NCBI GenBank assembly: GCA_026724425.1 | Contig: JAIUCV010000004.1 | Span: forward strand, 3,668,001-3,732,000 | DNA: 64,000 bases | Origin: Erythrophleum ivorense | Taxonomy: Eukaryota; Streptophyta; Magnoliopsida; Fabales; Fabaceae | Direction: 5' to 3' | Shown: one piece after another, positions 1-10,262 of the stretch | Layout: each line of letters begins with the position of its first letter | Numbering within the stretch: position 1 is the stretch's first letter | Program-made: the position numbers and the translations under genes | The notes under the pieces: model-generated | What the model was told of the DNA's origin: nothing | Seen by the model: the letters and a program-made list of their open reading frames with translations, nothing else | Databases searched by the model: none

Positions 1-239
1 CCCCACATTATCTTAAATTTATATATCAAACCAGTTGGCCAATTTGTATCTCTATACTTCTAATTGCTGGCTCACACTTGATCATTACTACCTCTTGTCC
101 AGCTAAAATAGCATCTTACTTGGGCATAGCTGCATCTTGCCTAGCCATGTATCACATGAACATTTCCTTCATACTTGGCTTCTTCCTACATCAGTGGTCT
201 AGCTTAAGTCTAAAATCTAAGAGGATTAGATAGTCTCAC

Positions 240-1345
240 TCTGGATGAAGATGCTTGAGTTTGATTTTGATCTTAGCTTCATGAAAAATTGGGATGGTTC
301 CTCCAACTTAGTTTAAAGGTTTTTAAGTATGGGTTGTTCTGGTTTTTTTCATAATTACCTATATAATTAATTGTTTTTACCAATGAGGGGTATTGATCAC
401 TGAAATGTCCCGCTCCATAATGTTCACAACTCATTACTAGAGTTTGTATAACATTCACACCCATATTTACACCAAAACACTTTTCAAGATGATCAAATCT
501 CTTATTTATCATAGCCATTTGAGTTGAGACTATGGTCAAAGCATCAATTTTACAAACCTCTGCCACCTTTTCTTTTACAGTCTAAAGGCAAACAATTGGA
601 GGAAGTTAATTGCCATATTTTCTAACAAATTATAGGTAACTTCAATATTTAGATTGCCAGTGATGCTTTCATTAGATACTGAGTCAAGGATGGCCTTCAT
701 TTTTGGCAGCAACTTATTGTAAAAAGTCTGCACTTGTACCCATTTGGGAAATCCATGATTAGGATATCTTTTTCAACAACTCCTTAAACCTCTCCCAAGC
801 TTCATACAATGATTTATCATCTTGTTGTATGAACGAAGTAATCCATTTCTTAAATCCATTGGTTTGGTTGTTGGAAAAAACTTGCTTTGAATTTTGTAGC
901 TAAATCATCTAAGTGGTAATGGATCCATTCAGCATCAAGTTAAGCCCTAGTTTGCCTTTATCCTAAAGTGAAAGTAGGAAAAGCCTTAACTAAATTGCAT
1001 TATCAAATATATAAATTGAATTATTAAATATGCCATTTTGCATAAAAGAATCACAAACCTCTAAAAAAATTTGATAGGTGAGTGTTAAGGTCTTCTAAAA
1101 GTGAGCCTCCAAATTGTCATACCATTTACAATATCACATGCTTCATTTCAAAGTTGTTCGCTTGAATAGCTAGTCTTCTAATGTTTGAATGACATCCTTG
1201 CATATTCAATCTAACAAAATCATTAACTATTCTAACTTAGTTTTCATCCTTTGGCACTATATTTTTAGTTGGTTCAGAAGTCTTAGATTTTTCTTCTAAA
1301 GTTTGATTGGAAGCTTCTTTAGATCCTTCTTGAAATAACATAACT
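240..1345 (-). pseudogene. Ty3/gypsy gag remnant A
   Basis: A decayed retrotransposon gag read on the minus strand. Near 780-830 the translation gives a stretch like the LYEAWERFKELL part of plant gypsy gag (Retrotrans_gag family). Near 425-470 there is a damaged zinc-knuckle-like motif (CEHYGAGHFSDQYP; the second and last cysteines of a normal knuckle are replaced). Frameshifts and stops break the frame throughout; the longest piece is about 95 codons (279-566). The segment around 230-340 aligns by eye with 1900-2040, so this is the same gag type as remnant B beside it. No protease, RT or integrase follows to the left before the window edge. Family assignment is fairly sure; the exact ends are not. 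Confidence 0.6.
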
Positions 1346-1379
1346 TCTAAACTTTTAGCTTATTGCATAAGAGGTCTTG

Positions 1380-1900
1380 CATCATAGGATAGTAACCACT
1401 GTAAAATAAAACAAAAAAAAAATTAAAGTGATGAAAATAAAACTATACATAAAACTTAAGTTCAAACCAGGTATGTTAATATTAATATTGACAAGAAAAA
1501 TCCTAGCATACAAATCTCTGATAATAGCACTAAAAACTTGTTGATTGTTTGAAAGTGTACACACAAGTATATATGCGTATCGCAATAGTAATAAAATGAT
1601 GAGAAAATATTGTTCCCTCAAGAACTTGTTTTCAAAACTTGTCAAGTATCAAAATTTATAACTTTAAATTAAGCAAATCAATTTCAACTAATTGTGTAAT
1701 ACAAAGCAATTAAAGACTATTTACCTTGCAAAAATTAGGATCAAAACTAATGTTTTAATTACCAAGTGAATAAAAGTATCTAGAATTATTAATCCCCTAA
1801 GTATTTCAAGGCAATTTAATTCAACACTCATTACTTTTGTTCTTCAGTTGCCCTTATAAATATCTTTTCAAATCCAGATACAGGTTTCCTAGTGGTCACA
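1380..1900 (-). repeat. Gypsy leader-type repeat, copy 1
   Basis: Noncoding DNA upstream of gag remnant A. The block at about 1540-1860 matches 18320-18600 over roughly 300 bases (shared landmarks: a GTATATATGCGTATCGC-like block, then AATTTAATTCAACACTCATTA). This kind of sequence often sits between the LTR and gag of plant gypsy elements. I see no gene in it. Confidence 0.5.
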
Positions 1901-1904
1901 TAGG

Positions 1905-3144
1905 AGCTACTGGTCTGGGTCCAGAAGATGATGTTTGATTGAGAGATGTACCTTAGCTCCATGAGAAGTTCGAATGGTTCTTCTAACCAAGATTATATGG
2001 GTTGGAGTATGGGTTATTGGGATTTCTAGTATAATTGCAAGACTCAAGGGTAGTTCCTATTGGGCAAATTCAGAAGGATGTGCTTCCCCACAGTAGTCAC
2101 AAGAATTAGTTGGTATGTGGACTGCATTAACTCCTCTATAGCTAATATTTTTTTGAACTTAAATTTCCAATTAGTCAAAACACTTATTCATAGATGCAAG
2201 TATTGCCACTATTTGAGAAGTGGTATCATCTAACCTCCTCTCAACAATTTTTATTGGTTGCCGCTCACTCGAACATTGTGCATGCACTGCTATCAAATCA
2301 TCTAGACATTTTGTTAGATTATTCACCAGTTACCTTTTAAAGCCTCAATTTGTCACAAAATTCAATAGTGTTTTGGACTCTGGAATTAACCGTGAATAAA
2401 AGGTTTAAACTAAGACCCATTTATCCTGGTTATATGACTAGGATATTGTCTAACTAACTGTTTAAACCTTTCCCAGGCTTCATATAAATTCTCACTTGAT
2501 TGTTGTTTGAAATTAGTAATTGTTGCTCTGGCATCAACCATCTTGTCATGAGGGAAAAATCATGCTTAGAATCTTTCTTCAAGATCGTCCCATGTCTTTA
2601 TTGAACCTTCCGGTAAATTATTCAACTACTCTTTGGCTTTCTCTTACAGAGAAATGGGGAAATGCCGCAATCAAATTATATCTTTTGGCACACCATTTTG
2701 CTTAAATGAATCACACACCTCCAAGAAGGATAAGAGATATCGATTCGGATCCTCATGATAGGCACCACTGAACTGTCCATTCATTTATAACATTTGCAAC
2801 ATCGTTTGTTTGATCTCAAAATTATTAACTTGAAATTTTAGGACCTTGATACCCGATTGATACCCTTGGTTATTGCAATTGAGGAAATCATTAACTCTTA
2901 GCCTCTCATACTCTTCTTCTGCCATGGCTGGAACTCTTCTCTATCCTTCTTCTAGAACTGTCCTTTATTCTTCAATATAATATGTCCCTTGTGGTTCAAC
3001 TGGAGTTTTCTCTTGAGTCTCAATCTGTTCTAACTCTTCTTCTTCAGAGAATGTGAGTTCTATAGGTGAACTCTCGATTATAATCTCCTGGATACTTTTG
3101 GTCTTTGACTTAGTTCTCAATTTGGATTTCGCCTTGGGTGGCAT
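1905..3144 (-). pseudogene. Ty3/gypsy gag remnant B
   Basis: A second gag copy in the same orientation. It starts with ATG at 3144 (MPPKAKSKLRTKSKTK), followed by a glutamate-rich stretch. Around 2480-2780 the translation shows the Retrotrans_gag signature: a DPNRYLLSFLEVCDSFK-like block, then WDDLEERF, then NLYEAWERFKQL. A zinc-knuckle-like CDYCGEAHP lies near 2075-2100. Several in-frame stops are present and the reading frame is lost after about 2450. Together with remnant A it makes a head-to-tail pair of gag regions without pol, so these are either two nested elements or a recombination product. It should have no coding capacity for transposition. Confidence 0.65.
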
Positions 3145-4600
3145 AAACTATAGAACCTGCTAAACAATATGTCCAAATAACAAAAAGGCTTAACTAAACT
3201 AACAAAAAGATTGAACTAAAACTACTAAGAACCTACTTAGTCTAAGGCAATCTAATTCAATTCCCTAGCAACAACATTAGAAAACTTGATAAGCACTAAC
3301 TTTGCAATAGATTCTATAGGCGTATGAATAGATTACGTAGTATAGTGAATCAAGATCATCCTACAAGGAATTGATTTAGACACAATTAGGCCTAAGGAGT
3401 TTTGCTTTTATTTAAATCAAGACAAACACTAAAATACCAATGTAAGAAAATAAAAATAAACTTAAAAGAATAACTGAGTGTTGGGATTACTTTAATGAGA
3501 ATTAGCACTAATAAGCATTCTAGTTTCTTATCCCCTTATTGCCAAAAATTGAGTTGCTAAGTTAATTAGTTCAATTGATGATCTGAAGGTTAAGGAATTT
3601 ATGTGAGTCTAAGTGTGTCTCAAACCACTCGGACTTCTATCCTTTTTAATTGCAAGTTTCTCTCACAATTAATTAGGTTAATTATGCTCAATTCTTTTTA
3701 AATCATTTAGGGTTCTTAGATATATTTCTATACTTAGGAACAAAATTAAGACAACCTAATCCTAAATTTCTTAATCAAATAGTCCATTAAGATTTTCCTT
3801 TCTCAAGAGCTAATCTCAAACCCCTAAATCCATGAAAGAGGTGGCCAAACCCTTAAATAAACACCAATAACTAGATTAAGCACTCAAATCAATAATTAAA
3901 CAAAATTAATTTCACAAAATCTTCATTACATGGCAATAGGTTCAAGTAAACCTAAGATCTATTAAATCTATCCACACCTGGCTTTAAACATTACAAACTA
4001 AGCAAGAGATTCAAAGAGACAAGAGTTCATGGAAGAAGAAATAGAGAAAATTAGAAAACTCAGTGTTATTGGGTTGATTAGCCTCCAATCTTCAATCTAA
4101 GCTCCTTGCCTCTAAATCCTAACTTCCTTATGCATTTTCCTCCTTAAAAGTTCTCCCCCCAGGCTTAGAATGTTGAATCCCTAGCTGCCCATGGCGTTTT
4201 AAACCTAAAAGTCAAAGCTATGCATTTCAGTATATGAGTCTCACTATAGTGAGAGCTTATCAGTTCTAGACTTCTAGTATTCTCGCTACAGCCTGCGCTA
4301 TTGTTAGAAGTTTCCCGAATTTTATATGAGCTACGAACTCGCTATAGCGAGAAAACTTAAATAGTTTGTTCTTGATCTTTTCAACCTCCTCCTTTTCTTT
4401 ATTCCTTTCTAACAAGATTCTATCCCTCTCCTGAGAATAAGACCAACATAAAATAAGACACAAATCTAATAAAATTTACTATAAACAATATATTTTATTT
4501 ATTTACTTTAATTAGATAAAAATCTAAACAAAATTTGTAAAGAACGAACTAAACAACTCCATAATTAGTCATAAAATATGCTATACAATGACAAAATTAG
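3145..4600 (-). repeat. Gypsy leader/LTR-like region with CTATAG palindromes
   Basis: Noncoding DNA on the 5' side of gag remnant B. Its order of motifs resembles the relic at 18.7-19.2 kb (AT-rich leader, then a CTTCAATCTTCAAT-type block). It contains two perfect 14-bp palindromes, CTCACTATAGTGAG near 4240 and CTCGCTATAGCGAG near 4348, with a damaged third copy between them. No tRNA primer site or clean LTR end could be placed. Confidence 0.4.
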
Positions 4601-4619
4601 GGAGTCATCATCAGAGCAT

Positions 4620-5870
4620 TAAGCATATATTTACCAAAAGAAAATTTGAAAAATAATGAGTGATAAGGAGTTAGCAATCAATTTAACCTATCCTACATTT
4701 AATTCTGATTCGACACTCCCTACCCATTTAGTTCATTACTTCCTTAACTAGCTTATCCCAAATTAAATCCTATTTGCCTTAATTAAATTCTTCCGAGTCA
4801 ATTCCTATCCTAATGTTTGCCCAGTTTAATACTTGGCTTGTTTTAGGTATTTGTCACCTAGCTAATTTCCTACTTCTAGTGCTAGCATTCACATTAATTT
4901 AAAGCTTAATTCAATTTAATTATTGTACCACCTATTTTGATTTCTTATGTCTAGTACTATTATCAACTTGCTTTGTACCTCATACCATTTCACTTCAAAA
5001 TTTCAAACTTACAATAAGCATACATAATGGAAATCTAACCTATATTAAAGAATCCCAGTTAGGGTTCACCTCAAGCTCAACTTAAAATGATGATAAAATA
5101 GGAAATCTTTTAACCAAGCAAGGAAGAACTGAAGAAAGAAGAGAAGTGAAAATACTTCCACCAAACAAGAACAAAGCTTCCAACTTCCCAATTTCGTTCA
5201 ACCCCACACCGAACACCTACACACTGATTTTCTGTGCATAGGTGAATGAAACTCAGTCAACACGCATGTACAAAGCTGAGAGTGCTGTAATAGTAAAGAA
5301 AGAGCAAAAAATTTTTCGGGGAGGGGGTGATAAGTCACGGAAAATTTTAGAACCAAAGAGCAGTGAGGGATCGAACAATTTAGATGCTGGAAAATGGAGG
5401 AGAGGCTCACTGATTTAGAAAAAAAATACCGAAGTTGCAGACCCAAAAGGAATACCTTGAGTTAGCAAATTTGGCGGGAGAACACTCCCAGCATAGCTTG
5501 GTACAGAGCTGGACCAAGGGAAGAGCTCAAGAACCCCTTCTTTGGCTTAGGATTGAAGCTTCCAAAATACTTGAATACTGCTCACACTGCAGCAAGACAA
5601 ACGAAGAGGGAACGGAACCTCGGAAAGTTGAGAGAAGCACGTTGATGAACGGAGAAAATGGGGGAAGAAAGTGGAGGGACACGTGTACAATGACTACACA
5701 AGAAGGAGAACCATTTATGGGAAATTTCGTGGTGTTTCAGATTCAGAACACTCCATGAATATCTAAGGCACTGGAAGACATATGAGAAGAATGAAAAGAG
5801 ATGTAACCGGGTTTCATGTTGGCTTCAGGAGTACGCTTCTTTCTAAGGGTCCAAGCATTCATGAATCTAA
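4620..5870. repeat. Probable LTR-type repeat, unassigned
   Basis: Noncoding DNA with a 107-codon open frame (5435-5758) that resembles no family I know. Composition and order (AT-rich half, then a GC-richer purine-rich half) resemble the 2.2-kb elements described at 21.3 and 44 kb, but I could not find matching ends or a target duplication. It ends at an AT microsatellite near 5878-5900. Confidence 0.25.
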
Positions 5871-6193
5871 GGTGTTATATATATATATATATATATATAT
5901 TGGAAATGTTAACGAAAAAGAAGAAAGGCAAAGTAGGATCTTTAGAAATGTTAATTTTGAACTCAATGTTTTTTTCTTTTTTAGAAAATTCCTAACCCAT
6001 AAATTATTTTACTTGCTTTTAATTATAATTCTCAATTCAATTTTTATACCCATTACTTTATTTAACGTGCCTTTCTCTAATTTTTTATGTTAGTTGTTGT
6101 TAATTATTCAAACTTTCCCCCTCCCATTTTCTTAAATTTAATCTATTGTTTGCTTTACTATTATTATATAATTAGTAATAATCTATTGTTCAC

Positions 6194-6247
<54 letters not shown>

Positions 6248-6540
6248 TAATTACTGATTTTAATTAATTTTTCATTATGTCAATTTTCCAATTTATTGGG
6301 TTATTACAAAGATCAAGTTGGATTTTTAGAATTTTTTTAATTTTGCAGTAAAAGGTGCAAAAAAATTTTCGAAAGGAATTTCAAGAATTTCATTTAGCTT
6401 TTTATTAATTTTTTTTCATTTTGAAAATTTTTAATTGAGATCTATATAATTTTAAAATATTAATTCAATCATTAAATTTTCGTTGATGTATCATTAACTT
6501 CTCTTGATGTACGTGGCTAACTAACTATATATCATTTTAG
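5871..6540. repeat. AT-rich spacer with microsatellites
   Basis: An AT run at about 5877-5900 and a long TTA/ATT trinucleotide run at about 6195-6247. A short stretch containing AATCTATTGTT occurs twice (near 6137 and 6180). No gene seen. Confidence 0.7.
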
Positions 6541-7565
6541 AACCCTATACACAATTGATGCCAACTAATTCGAGCACTCAAATTGTTTGGCATCATCTCC
6601 TGACACATGAGTAAAATTTACTTCATCATATGCATTTACTTTAAAAATAAAAAATAGAACTCTAGATGACCTAATTATTAAAAGAAGTGTGTTCTTACTT
6701 TAAATAGCTGAGTTTAAACCTTGGGGGAAAAAAAAGTCCTAATACTCTATCATCAATGGTTCTCCACTTCCTTTCTTCTTGATCATTTATCCTATTGATT
6801 ATTTTAAGATGAAATTGGGCATGGATCCAGTAGATCCTTTTTTTTTGGGGGGGGGGGGGGGGGATTACTCGAGCCTATGGTATATTATTGCTGTATTGCT
6901 ACCCCATTGACGTTTAATTTTACGTACTTATACTTTTTGACAAAATTCTGCTTTAACTTCCTGCACTTTCAATACTATCAACAGTTTTTGCATCATTTTT
7001 ATCTTTAAACCACCAATGATTTGCAATTTATTCTTTTCTGCCAAACATAACTAGAAAATGACAGACATGTTGAGCTTATTTTTTCTACATTCAAGTATCA
7101 TGCTATTAATTGCCTTTTTCGGCTGTTTATAGGTGAGTTAACACAAATAAACCATCAACGAACACAACAATATATTTAGTCGCGGTGGGAGTGAAAGTGA
7201 CAGGCAAGTATTTAGAAAACAATTTCTTAGTAAGATTTCTACGGAATGCCAAGCTTTGGCTAGCTCAACGAAAGTTCTCTCAAACAAGATAAGTTGCCTT
7301 TAAATATGCTCGGTGGTACAACCCTGTTACTTTAACATAATGGCAATGACAGAAGAACAATGATCTCCACCCTACAGAATCATGCCAAAGAAGGGATCAT
7401 AAGAAGCTTAACAAATTCTCCAGTCAACAGCAACAAATTTCCAAAGCATCAACCACAATAATCCATAGAGGTCATGTCATGCGCTCTCATCAAGCTACCT
7501 TAATGAGAAGTTCAATTTGCAAAATAACTAAAAATTCTTAGTCATACACCCCTTCAATGATTGAG
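6540..7565 (-). repeat. TNL 3' flank, inverted duplicate copy I
   Basis: Noncoding DNA that matches, as reverse complement, 20830-21289 plus 23525-24100. Shared landmarks include ATGCAAAAGC/ATGATACTATTGAA near 23550 against 6960-7000, CATAGGCTC against GAGCCTATGG near 6872, and ATCCATGCCCAATTT against 6810-6830. The match shows that a block next to TNL1 has an inverted partner 14 kb away. A G17 tract sits at 6847-6863. Confidence 0.7.
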
Positions 7566-8174
7566 ATAGTTGTAAGAAGGTAATAAAAACACTGTACAGT
7601 AAGCATTTCAGATAGTGAGATTTACCAACATATTCTTAGCAAGCTTCTATTTATTCATTGCACGTATCTTAAGCGCAAAGACTAAATGTATGAATTTTTA
7701 CAAAACATAAGAGGTTTCACGACTCATGCCAAGCAAAACCCCAATTCTCTTGAATTTGGAAAATCCTAATAACAAATGAACTCTTCTATATAATTGTTAT
7801 CGATTTAGTTTTTGAAAGTGTACTGTCAAAAGAATTATGATATGAAGCTGGAGGTGGACCTCAATAATCATTCATGGAAAGCTGTTCAATGAGTTCTTTA
7901 AGTCTAGCTCACCATGACTGATGTGGCTCTATGATCTAAATTTTTCAGGTCAATAAATAAAATAATCACAAATTTAAAGTACAAATTTCACGAACATACC
8001 CTGGTCATAATCCCTCCCTATTAGAAGTCATATTATTTTGGATTGAGAAACAGAGAGCAATACAAGGTCAGAAACATACATACCAAATTGATAAAAATAA
8101 ACCCCAGTCTAATTTATTATAATAAAAACAGGTACTACAAATTGCAGGCGTAGAGGTGGAATGTCTTCTAGAAT
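7566..8174. other. Segment missing from the inverted copy
   Basis: About 600 bases that have no counterpart in the inverted duplicate, where the flanking blocks (7560 and 8175) are adjacent near 20820-20830. It is therefore either an insertion here or a deletion there. No ORF or clear repeat ends seen. Confidence 0.4.
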
Positions 8175-8290
8175 TGGTGCAAGATAGGAATCCATGTGAG
8201 CATAGTTTCCAGAACTGGTTCCCCCTGTTGATGGAGAATTAATTCCATCACCCAATCAGTATCTTCCAACCTGGGACAAAAAGTAAAATT
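8175..8290 (-). other. Possible 3' UTR exon of TNL1
   Basis: On the minus strand a pyrimidine-rich tract and CCCAG precede a block whose sequence is kept in the inverted duplicate (20690-20820). TNL1's coding exon 6 ends exactly at a donor-like AG/GTAATT, and the paralogue has AG/GTAATA at the same place, so a terminal intron joining these is plausible. Read in phase from exon 6 the block would end after four codons, so it would be untranslated. The acceptor is not kept in the duplicate. Inference only. Confidence 0.3.
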
Positions 8291-8369
8291 AAATGCAGTG
8301 GAAGATTTGTTCATGATACTGAATTCGAGATTATATTGTTGGAAGACCTCAATTTCATTTTGAAACTTA

Positions 8370-8498
8370 TAACATGTTTGGATTAGCATTTGTAAGGAGA
8401 AAACCACAGTTTGTAAAGAAGAAATCATAGTTTGCAAGAAGCAAAGAATTTGTGCTTCTCTTCAAACGTGATTTCGTAAAATATATCCAAACATGCAC
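8370..8498. mobile_element. MITE-like foldback, about 130 bp
   Basis: Starts with AACATGTTTGGAT and ends with ATCCAAACATGC in inverted orientation. A second element of similar size and with the same end motif lies at 23706-23835. No certain target duplication found. Confidence 0.45.
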
Positions 8499-8715
8499 TT
8501 AACCGGTCAATAGGTTGAGAAAGATTAAAATCATATTTCAAATTTTAATTGACAATAAAAAATTCAAAAATACCCATGGTATGAAATAATTTACATTAGC
8601 ACTTAAAACAAGGACTAACTCGACAAATTTCATAAAGAAAAATAGCTGCTTAAATTTTTAAAATGAAGTAGAGGAGTAAAAATGGAACTATACATAGAAG
8701 GTGACTAATAATTAC

Positions 8716-10222
8716 CTATTCTTCTCTTTTTCTCTTTCTTTTTCTCTTTCTGTCTAATTGGTTGGGCAACACTCCAAAGAATTTTAGCGTTTTGTTCAAT
8801 ACGGAGTGAGGAACCCAAACCTCGGAATTGCCAACCTCTGCTACCCGAAATTTGTTAGAATCATTTTTGCTGCGCCGCTCTTCCATCTCTTCCTTACATA
8901 ACACACGCCATCCACAACCCTCAACTTGAAGTCCATCAATGAGTAAAGTACTTTCAGCTAGTCTGAATTTTATTTCAAGGCGATTGTTTTCACCTCTTAG
9001 ATGTTGCCAACATGTTTGATCATTGCAATGCAAAAGCATTAGACAAAGCTGAGGAATCTGAGGATTGCCAATATATCTAATAGAATGTGCCCACTCTTTG
9101 CGTATATGGATATCATCTTCAGGAGCTTTAGAAGTCCAGGAAATGTAAACCGCAGAGGACTGGCATAGTATTTTGAGGCATACAGCAATTCCTGACCATT
9201 CACTTGCACCACAAGATTGAGGAATGTCCACCATTATTGATACGTATGTTCCGACTAAATCTTTACGATCACGTGAAAGAGTATAAACTTTATTTGGAAA
9301 CCATGATGGTATTTCACTTCCCGGAATTGTTGCAAAAAAATCTCTTTGAGGAAGATATTCTGACTGCAACAAAATTAATCTATCATCAAGAGTAATTACC
9401 AAGAAAAAGAGCACGTAAGAAAGAGAAAAAGAGAGAAACATACCTCCGTGCGCTTGAGTACTGTAACCATATAATTAGTCCGACGACGATACTAAAACAA
9501 GGAAATAGTCACTTTATATATGTAGTTAAAAAGAACAGATACATAGTCAATGACCGTTTGAGCCATATATTACAATAAAATAATATTATCTGTCAAATCT
9601 TATCATACCAAAACTATTACAACGAAATGCTATATTTTTGGGAATTTGGTGACAATGTTTCCCATTTCTTTTCTTTTTTTTTTTCTTTTTTTTTTTCTAA
9701 TAAATTACGAGTTCCCATTTTGCTCTCCGATTTTGATAGTTCATATTTTTCCAAGAAAAGCCAACACAGATTTTTTAAGCCTTCACAACTAATTTGACGG
9801 AAGCATCTCCCCTCCAACTATTAAATTCATATAAAACTGAGAAACTTTAAAGGTTTGATAATTTTTTATTTCTGAATTAAATTTAGAGAAAAGTGGATGG
9901 TTTTAAATTTTTAAAATTTTGCAGGAAAATATTCGATACTATAATAACATAAACCTTGTGTACATTATATATATATATATATATATATTTGAATCTTGAT
10001 ATCATGTGTGTTAAATATTAATGTTTTTTAATTTCTTGAATTTTTATATATTACTTGAAGTATGAAGTACTAATACTATAATAAATATGTTTATGGTTCT
10101 GTGCATTAAAAAAATGACATTAGTTTATCTAATTTATATTTATAGTTCTATGCAATTTTACAATAACTTCATCTAATTTTTATTTAGAAAGTTAATACAA
10201 TCTAAGCTTAATTAAGTAACGT

Positions 10223-10262
<40 letters not shown>

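Noticed and set aside
5435..5758. 107-codon ORF as a gene
   Set aside because: Sits in an LTR-like repeat and has no domain resemblance.
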